Positions 7,701 through 16,223 of a stretch of 64,000 nucleotides of DNA are shown here, one piece after another (position 1 is the stretch's first letter; every line of letters begins with the position of its first letter). Where the stretch lies: contig NZ_AZUP01000001.1 in NCBI RefSeq assembly GCF_000527135.1, forward strand, positions 1,426,001 through 1,490,000. Direction: 5' to 3'. The DNA is from Methyloversatilis discipulorum. GTDB taxonomy: Bacteria > Pseudomonadota > Gammaproteobacteria > Burkholderiales > Rhodocyclaceae. The translations under genes and the position numbers were made by a program. A model generated the notes under the pieces. It did no database searches and was not told where the DNA came from. It saw only the letters and a list, made by a program, of their open reading frames with translations.

Positions 7701-8906
7701 TCACTTCGCCGCAACGGCCTGTTCGCCGTACGGGTCGTAGGCCTTGCGTCCCATGCGGCGGCTCCACTCGGCATAGAAGTGACGCATCCCGCCTTCATCG
7801 TGGATGGTCATGTTCTCCTCGCGCCCATGGATCACCCACCGGCTGTCCGTGCGCTCGCGCATCGCGAGCCCCTGGCCATGCACGCCGAGCAGGTCTTCGT
7901 GCAGGTTGCGGCCGAACGGCCCCCAGATCATGTTGTGGTCACGGATGCGCTCGGCGCGTTGCTCGGGCGTATCGCTCTTGAGTCCGAGCCCGCGGAACTC
8001 GATCAGCAGCTTGTTCGGGCCGAGCGGGATGGCGGTGTCCATGCGCAGCACCGAGGTGCGCAGGTTGTAGGTCATGCCGGGGAAGATATCGATGAGCACC
8101 CAGCCGCCCGGCGCCAGACCAGGCCAGCCCACGCCGCGCGCCTTGCTGCCCTCGTAGGCGTCGTACTTGATCGCCATCGAACCCACCGACGCGTGTCCGT
8201 TCGGATAGCCGGTGTACTTCCGGTCGAAGTAGCCCGGCTGGATCATGCCGGTGATGCGATTGAAGTAATGCATGTAGTCGTGATAGAACTCGCTGTTCGT
8301 GTCGTGCCACAGCTTGTAGTTCGTATTCACGATCGCCTTGTGGTAGTGGAACACCTCGAGCGGCTGGTCCAGATGCTCGTCGAGCATGCCCATCGCCTCG
8401 CCGATGTATTCCTTCAGGGTGCAGCTCTCGTCATCGACGTTCACCCACACGAAGCCGCCGAAGCCCAGTTCGGTCTTCACCTCGCGCAGCCCTGCATCCT
8501 TGCAGCCAAAGCGGTCCTGATAGCCCTCCTTGCCGCGGGAGATGTCGATGCAGTCGCCTGTCGCGTTGAACGACCACGCGTGGAAGATGCAGGTAATGCG
8601 CTTGGCGTTTCCGACCGGCTCGTAAAGCAGCGTGTTGCCGCGATGCGGACAGATGTTGTAGAAGGTCCGCACCTTCATGTCCTCACCGCGAATCACGATG
8701 AGCGGCGGCCCGCCGGGATGGCTGAACGTGCGGTAGTCGTAGGCGTTCGGAATCTCCGACTCGTGGCAGGCAATGATCCAGCACTTGTTGAAGATCTTGC
8801 GCTGCTCGTCGAGAAAGATGTCTTCCTCGGTATAGATGCGCGTATCGACATAGTGAGATTCAGGGAAGCTCGGCGTCTGCTTCCACTCCACTGCGTTGCG
8901 AGACAT
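7701..8906 (-). CDS. Rieske non-heme-iron oxygenase alpha subunit, candidate sulfonate oxygenase
   Basis: This 401-aa catalytic subunit starts at MSRNAVEWKQ, 7 nt after AAAGGAC. The Rieske ligands are C86-P-H88 and C106-I-F-H109, separated by 17 residues. The mononuclear iron site reads EFYHDYMH, giving H209 and H213 with E206 where most family members have the bridging aspartate; the two histidines are closer (HxxxH) than in the naphthalene-dioxygenase pattern (HxxxxH). It is the first gene of the operon and lies behind a sigma-54 promoter. Its neighbours are an anion-type ABC importer and sulfite oxidation genes, and no ring-cleavage genes are present. Release of sulfite from a small or aromatic sulfonate is therefore inferred. 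Methanesulfonate monooxygenase is one candidate, but from memory MsmA has a longer Rieske spacing. Confidence 0.85.
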   Translation of the reverse strand: MSRNAVEWKQTPSFPESHYVDTRIYTEEDIFLDEQRKIFNKCWIIACHESEIPNAYDYRTFSHPGGPPLIVIRGEDMKVRTFYNICPHRGNTLLYEPVGNAKRITCIFHAWSFNATGDCIDISRGKEGYQDRFGCKDAGLREVKTELGFGGFVWVNVDDESCTLKEYIGEAMGMLDEHLDQPLEVFHYHKAIVNTNYKLWHDTNSEFYHDYMHYFNRITGMIQPGYFDRKYTGYPNGHASVGSMAIKYDAYEGSKARGVGWPGLAPGGWVLIDIFPGMTYNLRTSVLRMDTAIPLGPNKLLIEFRGLGLKSDTPEQRAERIRDHNMIWGPFGRNLHEDLLGVHGQGLAMRERTDSRWVIHGREENMTIHDEGGMRHFYAEWSRRMGRKAYDPYGEQAVAAK

Positions 8907-8984
8907 GTGAGGTCCTTTCCGGTACGTAACGAGGTGATGTCGTACAGCTGCTCGGATCGACGGTAATGCGTCGATAACCTGACT

Positions 8985-9002
8985 TAGCAGAAGGCGTGCC
9001 CG
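8985..9002 (-). promoter_or_regulatory. Sigma-54 promoter of the oxygenase/transport operon
   Basis: The minus strand reads CGGGCACGCCTTCTGCT, which gives GG-N10-GC with a good -24 box (GGCACG). It lies about 80 bp before the oxygenase start and about 125 bp from the nearest dyad at 9125, a normal distance for an NtrC-type activator. Confidence 0.75.
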
Positions 9003-9124
9003 CCGCTGAAAGCCGAGCGGGCCACTGCGCCAGAACCGTTGCTGCACAAGCCTTCTGCGCACACCACAGCCGCCCGCCTCGAGCGCGGCAGCGCGACCTC
9101 GACGGCGTGCCGGCCGCGTGTGCG

Positions 9125-9162
9125 GTTTCCTCGTGAAACACCGCAACGTTTCCTCAGGAAAC
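9125..9162. promoter_or_regulatory. Paired GTTTC-N5-GAAAC dyads, candidate upstream activator sites
   Basis: Two dyads lie at 9125-9139 and 9148-9162, 23 bp apart (about two helical turns). They sit midway between the two divergent sigma-54 promoters. The same dyad recurs at 17572-17586 next to the regulator gene. They are the best candidates for binding sites of the NtrC-type regulator at 17625-19073. Confidence 0.7.
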
Positions 9163-9260
9163 ATCCCCTCAGCGCCCGCGCGCAGCGGCGGGTGGCGCTG
9201 CCACACGCATCGGCTGCCAGCCCGCTCCGCAATCCCTTCCGTACGGCCTTGATGCGGCGC

Positions 9261-9287
9261 CGCGCAGGCGTTTGCGCCGCCTGCGCG
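9261..9287. repeat. Inverted repeat in the divergent promoter region
   Basis: A 10-bp perfect inverted repeat (CGCGCAGGCG with CGCCTGCGCG, 7-nt loop) lies between the activator dyads and the plus-strand sigma-54 promoter. Its role is unknown. The rest of the 496-bp gap 8907-9402 shows no gene. Confidence 0.5.
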
Positions 9288-9296
9288 CGCGTGCCG

Positions 9297-9311
9297 TGGC
9301 ACTGAACTTGC
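9297..9311 (+). promoter_or_regulatory. Consensus sigma-54 promoter of the SulP/soe operon
   Basis: TGGCACTGAACTTGC matches the sigma-54 consensus (TGGCAC-N5-TTGC), with GG and GC 10 bp apart. It is about 92 bp before the SulP start and 135-170 bp downstream of the dyads at 9125-9162. Confidence 0.85.
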
Positions 9312-9402
9312 GTAAGGGGTCGGCCATGCGCACCGACAAGTCATCGCACTTCACCGCCTCACTCAACTGCCGGCGCGCACTCTCATCACGGAAGCCCGAC
9401 GC

Positions 9403-11187
9403 TTGAATCCACTGTCCAATCGCGTGTATAGAACCGGTCTGTCATTGCTGCCGATGCGGCGCTGGTGGCCGATGGTCAACCGGGCATCGCTGCGCAGCGA
9501 TGCCATGGCAGGCCTGAGCGGAACCATCATCCTGCTGCCACAGGCGGTGGCCTATGCCCACATCGCCGGAATGCCACCCGAGTACGGTCTCTACGCCGCA
9601 ATCATTCCGGTCATCTTTGCGGCACTGTTCGGCTCGTCCAGGCATCTGGTATCCGGTCCGACCGCGGCACTTTCCATCGTGGTGTTCTCGACCATCAGCC
9701 CGCTGGCCGAGCCGGGCAGCGCGACCTATATCGCCTACGTCCTGACGCTCACTTTCATGGTCGGCCTGATGCAGCTCGCGCTCGCCTTCGCGCGCATGGG
9801 CATGCTGGTCAACTTCATCTCGCACAGCGTGGTCATCGGCTTCACGGCAGGCGCGGCCATGCTGATCGCGGTGAGCCAGCTGAAGAACTTCTTCGGTCTG
9901 CACTACGGCTCAGGCGGGGAGTTCTTCGGCACGCTGTCCCGCTTTGCGGCAGCAGCAGGTGACATCAACTGGCAGGTGGCGGGCGTGGGCGCGATGACGC
10001 TCGCAGCCGGGATACTCACCAAGCGTCACTTGCCCCGCGTGCCCTACATGATCGTGGCCATGGTCGTCGGCAGCGTTTACGCGCTCGCCGTGAAAGCGGT
10101 GCTCGGCCACGATGCAGGCATCGAGACGGTGTCGGAGATTCCACGCAGCCTGCCGCCGCTCTCCGCGCCAATGCTGTCCATGGAGGTGCTCCACCAGCTC
10201 GGCGCGATAGCGCTCGCCGTCACCCTGCTGTCGCTGACCGAGGCGCTGTCGATCGCGCGCGCCGTGGGCGCCAAGTCGGGCCAGCACATTGATGGCAATC
10301 AGGAGTTCTTCGGCCAGGGGCTGGCCAATCTGGCCGGAAGTTTCTTCTCGGGTTACGTGTCGAGCGGCTCGTTCACACGCAGCGGCATCAACTACGAGGC
10401 CGGCGCGGTCACGCCGCTGTCGTCGGTGTTCTCGGCCTGCTTCCTTGTTCTGACCTTGCTGTTCTTCGTGCCTTTGGCGCGTTACCTGCCGATCGCGTCG
10501 ATGGCGGCCATCCTGTTCATGGTCGCCTACGCGCTGATCGACGTGAAGCACATCCGGGCCGTCATGCGCACCAGCCGGCGCGAGTCTGCAGTGCTGTTCG
10601 CAACGCTGGCCTCCACGCTCGTGTTCCAGCTCGAGTTCGCAATCTACGCCGGCGTCATTCTCTCTCTGGTGCTTTACCTGGAGCGCACCGCACGACCCGG
10701 CATACGCGCCGCCGTACCGGCGCCCGGCGAGGGTCAGTACCACTTCGTTCCGCAGCGCGACGAGCCGGATTGTCCGCAGCTGAAGATGGAGTTCATCGAC
10801 GGCGAACTGTATTTCGGTGCCATCGATCACGTGAAGCGCCATCTCCATCAGCTGGAGGAAGTCCATCCGGAACAGCGCCATCTACTTGTGCTGGCACCCG
10901 GTATCAACTTCATCGACGCATCCGGTGCGGACCTGCTCGCCGAGGAGGCACGCCGGCGGCGCGCGCGCGGAGGCGGACTCTACTTCCATCGGCTGAACGA
11001 GCAGGCGCGCAGCACGCTCGAGCGCGGCGGCCAGCTCGACGACATCGGACGGGACAGGCTCTTCGCGATCGGCGACGACGTGATCGGCACGCTCTATCCG
11101 CACTTCGATCCGCAGGTCTGCGCGAACTGCCGGAACCGCATCTTCAGGCAATGCAAGGAATGGCTACCCGATGGCAGCCCCCGCTGA
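9403..11187 (+). CDS. SulP-family sulfate transporter with STAS domain
   Basis: This 594-aa SLC26/SulP anion transporter is read from a TTG at 9403 with GGAAG 8 nt upstream; an ATG at 9454 is an alternative. The SulP signature is seen in GLSGTIILLPQAVAYAHIAG and PPEYGLYAAIIPVI, and about a dozen hydrophobic segments run to about residue 425. A STAS domain follows (about 450-560), with the typical loop around INFIDASGADLL. After it there is a cysteine cluster, CANCRNRIFRQC, which could bind metal. It leads the operon that continues with the sulfite-dehydrogenase-like genes. Removal of the sulfate formed is a plausible job, though family members usually import. Confidence 0.88.
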   Translation: MNPLSNRVYRTGLSLLPMRRWWPMVNRASLRSDAMAGLSGTIILLPQAVAYAHIAGMPPEYGLYAAIIPVIFAALFGSSRHLVSGPTAALSIVVFSTISPLAEPGSATYIAYVLTLTFMVGLMQLALAFARMGMLVNFISHSVVIGFTAGAAMLIAVSQLKNFFGLHYGSGGEFFGTLSRFAAAAGDINWQVAGVGAMTLAAGILTKRHLPRVPYMIVAMVVGSVYALAVKAVLGHDAGIETVSEIPRSLPPLSAPMLSMEVLHQLGAIALAVTLLSLTEALSIARAVGAKSGQHIDGNQEFFGQGLANLAGSFFSGYVSSGSFTRSGINYEAGAVTPLSSVFSACFLVLTLLFFVPLARYLPIASMAAILFMVAYALIDVKHIRAVMRTSRRESAVLFATLASTLVFQLEFAIYAGVILSLVLYLERTARPGIRAAVPAPGEGQYHFVPQRDEPDCPQLKMEFIDGELYFGAIDHVKRHLHQLEEVHPEQRHLLVLAPGINFIDASGADLLAEEARRRRARGGGLYFHRLNEQARSTLERGGQLDDIGRDRLFAIGDDVIGTLYPHFDPQVCANCRNRIFRQCKEWLPDGSPR

Positions 11188-11233
11188 CCGCTGCCACGCG
11201 CCAAGTACGTCAATCACCACCATGGAGTCATCG

Positions 11234-14140
11234 ATGAGCACAGTCCGTCTGTCGAACCCGCATGCCGAGCCGGTGGAGGAACTGGATGTCAAGAAGACCA
11301 CCTGTTACATGTGCGCCTGTCGTTGCGGCATCCGCGTACATCTGCGTAACGGCGAGGTCCGCTACATCGACGGTAATCCGGACCATCCGCTGAACCAGGG
11401 TGTCATCTGCGCCAAGGGCGCGTCCGGCATCATGAAGCAGCAGTCGCCGGCGCGACTGACCCAGCCCCTTATCCGCAGGCCCGGTACCGAGCGCGGCGCT
11501 GGCGAGTTCGACGAGATCAGCTGGGAAGAGGTCTTCACGCTGCTCGCCGAGCGCCTGAAGAAGCTGCGCGAAACCGACCCGAAAAAATTCGCGCTGTTTA
11601 CCGGCCGCGACCAGATGCAGGCGCTCACCGGCATGTTCGCCAAGCAGTTCGGTACACCGAACTACGCAGCGCACGGCGGCTTCTGCTCGGTCAACATGGC
11701 GGCCGGCATGATCTACACGATAGGCGGTTCCTTCTGGGAGTTCGGCGGCCCCGACCTCGAACGCTCGAAGCTGTTCATCATGATCGGCACGGCGGAGGAC
11801 CACCACTCCAATCCGATGAAGGTGGCGCTGTCGAAATTCAAGCGCAACGGCGGCCGCTTCGTGTCCATCAATCCGGTGCGTACCGGCTATTCGGCGATCG
11901 CCGACGAATGGGTGCCGATCAAGCCCGGCACCGACGGCGCCCTGCTGCTGGCGCTGTGTCACGAAATCATCGCCAAGGGGCTGTACGACCGGGAGTTCCT
12001 GGCGCGTTACACCAACGCCGGCCAGCTGGTGATGCAGAACCCCGACGCCGACGATTTCGGGCTGTTCGCGATGGACCCCGAGGGCGATCCGGTGAACCCG
12101 GACTACCCGCACAACAAGTACTGGTGGGATCGCCTGACCGACAAGCTGGTACCGACCCACACGCCGGGCGCCGATCCGCGCCTGCGCGGCTGCTATGCGC
12201 TGCCGGACGGCACACCGGTGAAACCGGCGTTCCAGCTGCTGCTCGATCGCCTCAAGAGCTACACGCCGGAATGGGCGGAGGGCATCTGCGGCGTTCCGGC
12301 GGACACCATCCGCCGGCTGGCGCACGAAATGGGCGTGACGGCCCGTGACCAGAAGATCCACCTGCCGATCTCGTGGACCGACTCGTGGGGCGTCGAACAC
12401 GACCACGTCACCGGCAATCCGGTGTCCTTCCACGCGATGCGCGGACTGGCCGCTCACTCGAACGGCTTCCACACGATACGTGCGCTGGCCATCCTGATGT
12501 CGCTGCTGGGGACCATCGATCGCCCCGGTGGCTTCCGCCACAAGGCGCCCTTCCCGCGCGCTATTCCGCCGATCGCCAAGCCGCCGCGCGGCCCGCATGC
12601 GGTCAAGCCCAACAGTCCGCTGGACGGCATGCCGCTGGGCTTCCCGGCGGACCCGGCCGATCTGTGCGTCGATGACGACGGGCGGCCGGTGCGCATCGAC
12701 AAGGGCTTCTCGTGGGAGTACCCGCTGTCGGCGCACGGCCTGATGCACAACGTGATCACCAACGCATGGCGCGGTGACCCGTATCCGATCGACACCCTGC
12801 TCATCTTCATGGCGAACATGGCGTGGAACTCGACCATGAACACCAGCGAAGTGCGCCAGATGCTGAACGACAAGGGTGAGGACGGCGAGTACCGCATTCC
12901 CTTCATCGTGGTCTGCGACGCCTTCCAGTCGGAAATGACGGGATTCGCCGACCTCATCCTGCCCGACACCACCTATCTGGAACGGCACGACGTGATGTCG
13001 ATACTCGACCGGCCGATCTCCGAGTTCGACGGTCCGGTCGACTCGGTGCGCATTCCGGTGGTGGAGCCCAAGGGGCAGTGCAAGCCCTTCCAGGAAGTGC
13101 TGATCGAACTGGGCAGCCGGCTCGGTCTGCCGGCCTTCGTGCGGCCGGATGGCTCGCGCAAGTTCCGCGACTACCCCGACTTCATCGTGAACTACGAAAC
13201 CGAGCCGGGATCGGGCATCGGCTTCCTTGCCGGCTGGCGCGGCGTTGACGGCCAGAAGGCCATACGCGGCGAGCCGAACCCGAAGCAGTGGGAAATGTAT
13301 GCGAAGAACAACTGCGTCTTCCATTACGTTCTGCCCGCGTCCTATCAGTACATGCGCAACTGGAACAAGGGCTATATGGAGTGGGCGCAGCGGGTGCGCA
13401 TGCGGCGTGACGCGGACCCGATCCTGATCCACCTGTACTCCGACGTGATGCAGCGCTTCCGGCTGGCCGCGCAAGGGCGACGGCCGGGTCGCCGGCCGCC
13501 GCCGGAACTGCGCGAGCGCGTCGAGAAGTACTTCGACCCGCTGCCCTTCTACTACCCGCCGCTGGAATCGCAGAGCACCGACACCACGCGCTACCCGCTG
13601 AACGCGGTGACGCAGCGGCCGATGGCGATGTACCACTCGTGGGATTCGCAGAACGCCTGGCTGCGGCAGATACACGCGCACAACTACCTGCACGTGAATC
13701 CAGCCACCGCACGCGCCGCCGGCATCGGCGACGGCGACTGGATGTGGGCGGAATCGCCCTGGGGCAAGGTGCGCTGCATGTGCCGCTACAGCGAGGCGGT
13801 CGAGGCCGGAACCGTATGGACCTGGAACGCGATCGGCAAGGCGAGCAACGCGTGGAACCTCGGCCCGATGGCCAACGAGGCGCGCAAGGGCTTCCTGCTG
13901 AACCACCTGATCTCCGAAGAACTGCCGATGCAGGGCAGTTCGCGGCGCATGTCGAATTCCGATCCGGTGACCGGACAGGCGGCCTGGTACGACGTGCGCG
14001 TGCGCATCTATCGCGCCGGCGACGACGAGCCCAAGGAGAGCTGGCCGCAGTTCGAGCCGATGAAAACCTTGCCGGGCGTGACGAAGAAGCGCCCCGGCGT
14101 CCTGACCTACTTCGTCGGCAACTGGAAGAAGCGCTCGTGA
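11234..14140 (+). CDS. soeA: Molybdopterin oxidoreductase, SoeA-like sulfite dehydrogenase catalytic subunit
   Basis: This 968-aa member of the DMSO-reductase superfamily starts at MSTVRLSNP, 6 nt after GGAG; an ATG 12 bp earlier lacks a site. The N-terminal [4Fe-4S] ligands are in TCYMCACRCG and VICAKG. The probable molybdenum ligand is the cysteine in HGGFCSVNMAAG. No twin-arginine signal is present, so it is cytoplasmic, as known for SoeA of Allochromatium. The following genes encode the four-cluster FeS subunit and DmsC-type anchor expected for SoeBC. The reaction would be sulfite plus water to sulfate, with electrons to quinone. Related enzymes (polysulfide or thiosulfate reductases) are usually exported, so SoeA is the best reading. 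Confidence 0.8.
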   Translation: MSTVRLSNPHAEPVEELDVKKTTCYMCACRCGIRVHLRNGEVRYIDGNPDHPLNQGVICAKGASGIMKQQSPARLTQPLIRRPGTERGAGEFDEISWEEVFTLLAERLKKLRETDPKKFALFTGRDQMQALTGMFAKQFGTPNYAAHGGFCSVNMAAGMIYTIGGSFWEFGGPDLERSKLFIMIGTAEDHHSNPMKVALSKFKRNGGRFVSINPVRTGYSAIADEWVPIKPGTDGALLLALCHEIIAKGLYDREFLARYTNAGQLVMQNPDADDFGLFAMDPEGDPVNPDYPHNKYWWDRLTDKLVPTHTPGADPRLRGCYALPDGTPVKPAFQLLLDRLKSYTPEWAEGICGVPADTIRRLAHEMGVTARDQKIHLPISWTDSWGVEHDHVTGNPVSFHAMRGLAAHSNGFHTIRALAILMSLLGTIDRPGGFRHKAPFPRAIPPIAKPPRGPHAVKPNSPLDGMPLGFPADPADLCVDDDGRPVRIDKGFSWEYPLSAHGLMHNVITNAWRGDPYPIDTLLIFMANMAWNSTMNTSEVRQMLNDKGEDGEYRIPFIVVCDAFQSEMTGFADLILPDTTYLERHDVMSILDRPISEFDGPVDSVRIPVVEPKGQCKPFQEVLIELGSRLGLPAFVRPDGSRKFRDYPDFIVNYETEPGSGIGFLAGWRGVDGQKAIRGEPNPKQWEMYAKNNCVFHYVLPASYQYMRNWNKGYMEWAQRVRMRRDADPILIHLYSDVMQRFRLAAQGRRPGRRPPPELRERVEKYFDPLPFYYPPLESQSTDTTRYPLNAVTQRPMAMYHSWDSQNAWLRQIHAHNYLHVNPATARAAGIGDGDWMWAESPWGKVRCMCRYSEAVEAGTVWTWNAIGKASNAWNLGPMANEARKGFLLNHLISEELPMQGSSRRMSNSDPVTGQAAWYDVRVRIYRAGDDEPKESWPQFEPMKTLPGVTKKRPGVLTYFVGNWKKRS

Positions 14141-14198
14141 GCCGCCATCCGATCCATCCCTTCGCCCGCGAATGCGGACCGCGTGCAGGAGACATGCA

Positions 14199-14930
14199 AT
14201 GACCCAGCTGGCACTCGTGATCGATCTCAACGTCTGCGTGGGCTGCCAGGCCTGCGTGACGAGCTGCAAGTCGTGGAACACATCGGGCACGGCCGGTTCG
14301 CTGGCCGACCTCAACCCCTACGACGAGGACCCGACCGGCACCTTTTTCAACCGGGTTCAGACCTTCGAGGTCGGCAGCTACCCGAATACCGAAACGGTGC
14401 ATTTCCCGAAATCGTGTCTGCACTGCGAAGACCCGCCCTGCGTTCCGGTCTGCCCGACCGGCGCCAGCTACAAGCGGGCCGAGGACGGCATCGTGCTGGT
14501 CGACTACGACAAGTGCATCGGCTGCAAGTACTGTTCATGGGCCTGTCCTTACGGCGTCCGCGAGCTTGATCCGGAGCGCAAGGAGATGACCAAGTGCACG
14601 CTGTGCGTGGACCGCATCTACAACGAGGCGCTGCCCGAGCGCGATCGCAAACCGGCCTGCGTGCTGGCGTGCCCGACCAGCGCACGCATCTTCGGCGACG
14701 TGCACGACCCGGACTCTTCGGCCTCGAAGGCGATACGCGAGCGCGGCGGTTACCAGCTGATGCCGGAATGGGGCACCGAGCCGTCCAACCACTACCTGCC
14801 GCGGCGGAAAACCGAAATGACGATACGGCCAGACGAGATCGTACGTACCGACAATCCGCTGAAAGTGGATGGCCTGAAGCCGATGCCGGACGCCAGCACA
14901 CCGGCGCTGGACGACGCCGCAAGCTGGTAA
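14199..14930 (+). CDS. soeB: 4Fe-4S ferredoxin subunit, SoeB-like
   Basis: This 243-aa electron-transfer subunit starts at MTQLALVIDL, 8 nt after AGGAG. It has four cysteine groups for four [4Fe-4S] clusters: CVGCQACVTSC, CLHCEDPPCVPVCP, CIGCKYCSWACP, and CTLC with CVLACP. This is the NrfC/PsrB/DmsB pattern. It sits 58 bp after the catalytic subunit and 33 bp before the membrane anchor. It should carry electrons from the molybdenum subunit to the quinone site of SoeC on the cytoplasmic face. Confidence 0.85.
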   Translation: MTQLALVIDLNVCVGCQACVTSCKSWNTSGTAGSLADLNPYDEDPTGTFFNRVQTFEVGSYPNTETVHFPKSCLHCEDPPCVPVCPTGASYKRAEDGIVLVDYDKCIGCKYCSWACPYGVRELDPERKEMTKCTLCVDRIYNEALPERDRKPACVLACPTSARIFGDVHDPDSSASKAIRERGGYQLMPEWGTEPSNHYLPRRKTEMTIRPDEIVRTDNPLKVDGLKPMPDASTPALDDAASW

Positions 14931-14963
14931 GCCGCCCCCTCCCTCACTCAACAGGACGACACG

Positions 14964-15905
14964 ATGAATCCCGCCTTCTCCGTCATTCTGCTCACGACGC
15001 TCACCGGCGCCGCTCAGGGCCTCTTCCTTGCACTTTTCGGGTGTGAGCTCGCGCATGCGCTGAACCTGTCCGCGCCGACGCCGGGGCACGACTTCTACGT
15101 CGTTGGCGCACTGATCAGTCTTGCGTTGTCGGGCGCCGGGTTGATCGCATCGTTCTTCCATCTGGGTCGGCCCGAACGGGCCTGGCGCAGTGCGGCGATG
15201 TGGCGTACCTCCTGGCTGTCCCGCGAAGTCATCGTGCTGCCGGCCTTCATGGCCACGACTGCACTGTACGGGCTCAGCCATGCCATGGACTGGCCCCTGA
15301 CCCTGGCGACAGGCGCGATCGGTGCAGTGCTTGCGCTGGCGCTCTTCGTCTGCACCGGCATGATCTACGCATGCCTGAAGTTCCTGCAGGAATGGGCCAG
15401 CCCGCTCACCGTGGTCAACTATCTGGTACTGGGCTGCGCCTCCGGCCTGACACTGGCCAGCGCCTACGCCGCACTCAGCGCCGCGGAACTGATGACGATG
15501 ATGACGTCGCTGGCCATCGCCCTGACGCTGCTCGGTCTGGTCACACGCAGCGCGTCACTGCTGCGCAATGCACGACTGCGGCCTCGCTCGTCGCTGCAGA
15601 CCGCAATCGGCATCCACCACCCGCGCATCGCGCAACGCTCTCAGGGCCTGATGGGCGGCTCCTTCAACACCCGCGAGTTCTTCCACCACCGTACGCTGCA
15701 GTTCCTGCGTTCGGTGAAATGGACCTTCCTGCTGCTTGCCTTCGTGCTGCCGGTGCTGCTGCTCGCTGCGGGCGCTGCGACCACGTCCTCGCCCCTGCTG
15801 TGGCTGGCCTTCGCAGTCCAGTACACCGGTCTGCTGGCCGAGCGCTGGTACTTCTTCGCACAGGCCAACCACCCGCAGAATCTTTACTACCAGACCATCT
15901 CCTGA
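14964..15905 (+). CDS. soeC: DmsC-type membrane anchor, SoeC-like
   Basis: This 313-aa integral membrane protein has about eight hydrophobic helices, starting FSVILLTTLTGAAQGLFLALF. Conserved DmsC features include SFFHLGRPERAWRS after the second helix and WLSREVI. It is the last gene of the plus-strand operon and ends before two hairpins. It should anchor SoeAB to the inner membrane and pass electrons to quinone. Members of this family usually have 270-330 aa, so the length fits. Confidence 0.85.
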   Translation: MNPAFSVILLTTLTGAAQGLFLALFGCELAHALNLSAPTPGHDFYVVGALISLALSGAGLIASFFHLGRPERAWRSAAMWRTSWLSREVIVLPAFMATTALYGLSHAMDWPLTLATGAIGAVLALALFVCTGMIYACLKFLQEWASPLTVVNYLVLGCASGLTLASAYAALSAAELMTMMTSLAIALTLLGLVTRSASLLRNARLRPRSSLQTAIGIHHPRIAQRSQGLMGGSFNTREFFHHRTLQFLRSVKWTFLLLAFVLPVLLLAAGAATTSSPLLWLAFAVQYTGLLAERWYFFAQANHPQNLYYQTIS

Positions 15906-15913
15906 GAGCGATT

Positions 15914-15931
15914 GGCGGGCTGCGGCCCGCC
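15914..15931 (+). terminator. Hairpin downstream of soeC
   Basis: A GGCGGGC-TGCG-GCCCGCC stem lies 9 bp after the soeC stop, without a T-tract. It may act as a terminator or as a 3' stabiliser. Confidence 0.45.
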
Positions 15932-16003
15932 ACCGGTCACATCCGGTTCCGCGGTCTCATCGAAGCGCTGTCGAAGGTCTGCACGCATTCCGCATTGAAG
16001 CTG

Positions 16004-16033
16004 TTTCAGCGCCGCATCCCCGCGGCGCTGAAA
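16004..16033. terminator. Long perfect hairpin between convergent operons
   Basis: A perfect 12-bp stem (TTTCAGCGCCGC with its complement, 6-nt loop) lies in the 318-bp gap between soeC and the convergent exporter gene. It is symmetrical and could terminate both strands. The rest of the gap 15906-16223 shows nothing recognisable. Confidence 0.5.
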
Positions 16034-16223
16034 GAGCGCGCCTTGCCGTCAGTCAGTGCTCACCGTCCGGCAGCACAGACGCCGACCGCAACAGCGGCGA
16101 TGCACCATCACTTCGTCCAGGCGCGAAGCGCGCCCCCCAGGGCTCGCAACTGATCCGGGTTGTCTCCACGGAGGTCCGTCCCGACAGGAGAAGCAGGCGA
16201 TGCGGGCGCCTCGCCCACTCGTT

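Noticed and set aside
7701..8906. Calling the alpha subunit methanesulfonate monooxygenase MsmA
   Set aside because: The operon layout fits, but the Rieske spacing here is the ordinary 17 residues, whereas I recall a longer spacing in MsmA. The name was withheld until a phylogeny is available.
11228..14314. 1028-aa open frame antisense to soeA
   Set aside because: Its residues are rich in Arg, His and Ala without motifs, and the opposite strand encodes a molybdopterin enzyme with clear ligands. It is a shadow frame of GC-rich coding DNA.
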